From: Rhodocollybia butyracea
Taxonomy: Eukaryota; Basidiomycota; Agaricomycetes; Agaricales; Omphalotaceae
Reading direction: 5' to 3'
Assembly (NCBI GenBank): GCA_015501585.1
Contig: JADNRY010000689.1
Coordinates: 1-31,156 of the forward strand
DNA length: 31,156 nucleotides
The notes under the pieces are model-generated. The model did no database searches and was not told the origin of the DNA. It saw only the letters and a list, made by a program, of their open reading frames with translations. Position 1 is the first letter of the stretch. Every line of letters begins with the position of its first letter. Made by a program: the position numbers and the translations under genes. Shown here piece after piece: positions 30,284-31,156 of the stretch.

Positions 30284-31156
30284 ATGCTACCCAACACAAC
30301 GGTCTCCTGTCTTTTGAAACCTCAATCGACTCGCACAATTGCTCGTACAAGTTTTCTAAAGTTCATTCGCCGTTATAATGCAAGCGAGGCTCGAGACGCC
30401 CAGCGCCACAAGGAATTCCTCCTCCGCTCGCAGGGATCAAGATTGTAGACCTTACTCGTGTTTTGGCTGGACCAACTGCTACAATGCTCCTAGCCGACTT
30501 GGGCGCGGATGTAGTGAAAATAGAGCAGGTAGGAAAGGGTGATGATACTCGTAAGTTGTAGTCTTGTCGGACTGTAGCTTCTACTCAATTGCTTCTAGGC
30601 TCCTGGAACCCTCCTCTGCACCTCTCTTACCGTCAACAGCATCATCATTACCAGAACGCGCTCATTCTCTTCCCCTGAATCCGCATACTTTCTGTCAACC
30701 AACAGAAATAAACGTTCTGTGACTGTCAATTTCAAGGATCCTGCGGGTCTTGAGATTATATACAAGCTCATTGAACAAGCAGACGTTCTCGTTGAGAACT
30801 ACATTCCTGGAAACTTGCGCAGATGGGTCTTGGATGGGAACATTGTCATGAAATAAACCCGAGGTTGATATACGCTAGTGTAACGGTGAGTTCTGGTTGT
30901 ATCTTGTACACCTAGGACTAACAATCTAGACAGGCTACGGACAAAGTGGTCCTTATTCTCGACATGCTGGCTATGATGTGATTGTTGAAGGGGAAGCGGG
31001 TCTGATGCATATAACTGGCGAGCCTTACCCTGCCCCACCCGTCAAGGTTGCACCTGTAGTCGCGCGCGCGCTCGATTTTTGGCCAATTCTTATGCTTCAC
31101 AGGTCGGCGTGGCGGCAACTGATATCGTACAGGATTGTACACTCATGGTGCATTAT
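30284..31156 (+). CDS. Class III CoA-transferase (CaiB/SUGCT-like), partial, frame-broken
   Basis: Resembles succinyl-CoA:glutarate CoA-transferase, a mitochondrial family III enzyme moving CoA between dicarboxylic acids. An ATG at 30284 opens an Arg/Ser/Thr-rich, acid-poor leader ([20 protein letters not shown]) suited to mitochondrial import. The core follows: '[20 protein letters not shown]', '[20 protein letters not shown]', '[20 protein letters not shown]', '[20 protein letters not shown]', '[20 protein letters not shown]', '[20 protein letters not shown]', '[10 protein letters not shown]', then 'VGVAATDIV' and, one frame over, 'TGLYTHGAL' at the window end. Introns are visible (GTAAGT at 30552, GTGAGT at about 30885). 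About five single-base frame changes separate these pieces (near 30400, 30610, 30670, 30812, 31129). The catalytic Asp region lies beyond the window. It is a decaying gene, or error-rich sequence at this end. Confidence 0.8.

Noticed and set aside
1..31156. RIP-type mutation as the cause of relic decay
   Set aside because: Lesions are mixed indels and a few substitutions, not the dense C-to-T change expected of RIP.

Overview
The window looks like a nuclear contig from a mushroom-forming basidiomycete (Agaricomycetes). Genes are split by many introns of about 45-60 nt with GT...AG ends. The families I recognise are typical of that group: an expanded F-box family, an SR-type kinase with an 'LGGLHPVHLGD' start, Ser/Ala-rich single-pass membrane proteins and multi-intron AMP-forming CoA ligases. 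There are no bacterial operons or ribosome binding sites, and I found no rRNA, tRNA or CRISPR array. All family calls come from reading motifs; no database was searched.

The left half (1-14.3 kb) is a graveyard of duplicated genes. Three long relics of one F-box family (1-2085, 2369-4752, 11690-14273) and a fourth short piece (11325-11450) all lie on the minus strand. Each carries different stops or frameshifts, and one holds a 126-bp insertion. Between them are two displaced fragments of the PEX8 gene found further right (4950-5335 and 8311-8700), a 5'-truncated kinase on the plus strand (5345-6171) and a 3'-truncated relative of it on the minus strand (9311-10217). The rest of 6.2-8.3 kb and 10.2-11.3 kb has only weak, coding-like scraps.

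The middle (14.7-19.7 kb) holds the better preserved genes: a possible small gene (14766-14972), a probable PEX8 peroxin (15198-17935, minus) ending in the peroxisomal signal AKL, and, divergent from it across 307 bp, a 423-residue single-pass membrane protein (18243-19670). About 2 kb with no recognised gene follows.

The right part (21.7-31.2 kb) is all on the plus strand. It has two tandem AMP-forming acyl-CoA synthetase / 4-coumarate-CoA-ligase-like genes, a DUF427 protein (27826-28333), an unrecognised two-exon ORF (29040-29668) and the 5' part of a mitochondrial-type class III CoA-transferase resembling SUGCT, cut by the window end. The first ligase (21731-24475) reconstructs exactly as 19 exons, 561 aa, ending in AKL. 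The second (24766-27647) carries frame lesions and two GC splice donors. A peroxin that carries a PTS1, a PTS1-bearing CoA ligase and a CoA-transferase point to a neighbourhood partly devoted to organellar acyl-CoA metabolism, but linkage alone does not prove a functional cluster.

Single-base indels occur in several otherwise well-conserved genes. Some relic lesions (nonsense changes, multi-base deletions) are real decay, but isolated homopolymer indels could be assembly errors and need checking against reads. I did not find a clear new defence or mobile system.
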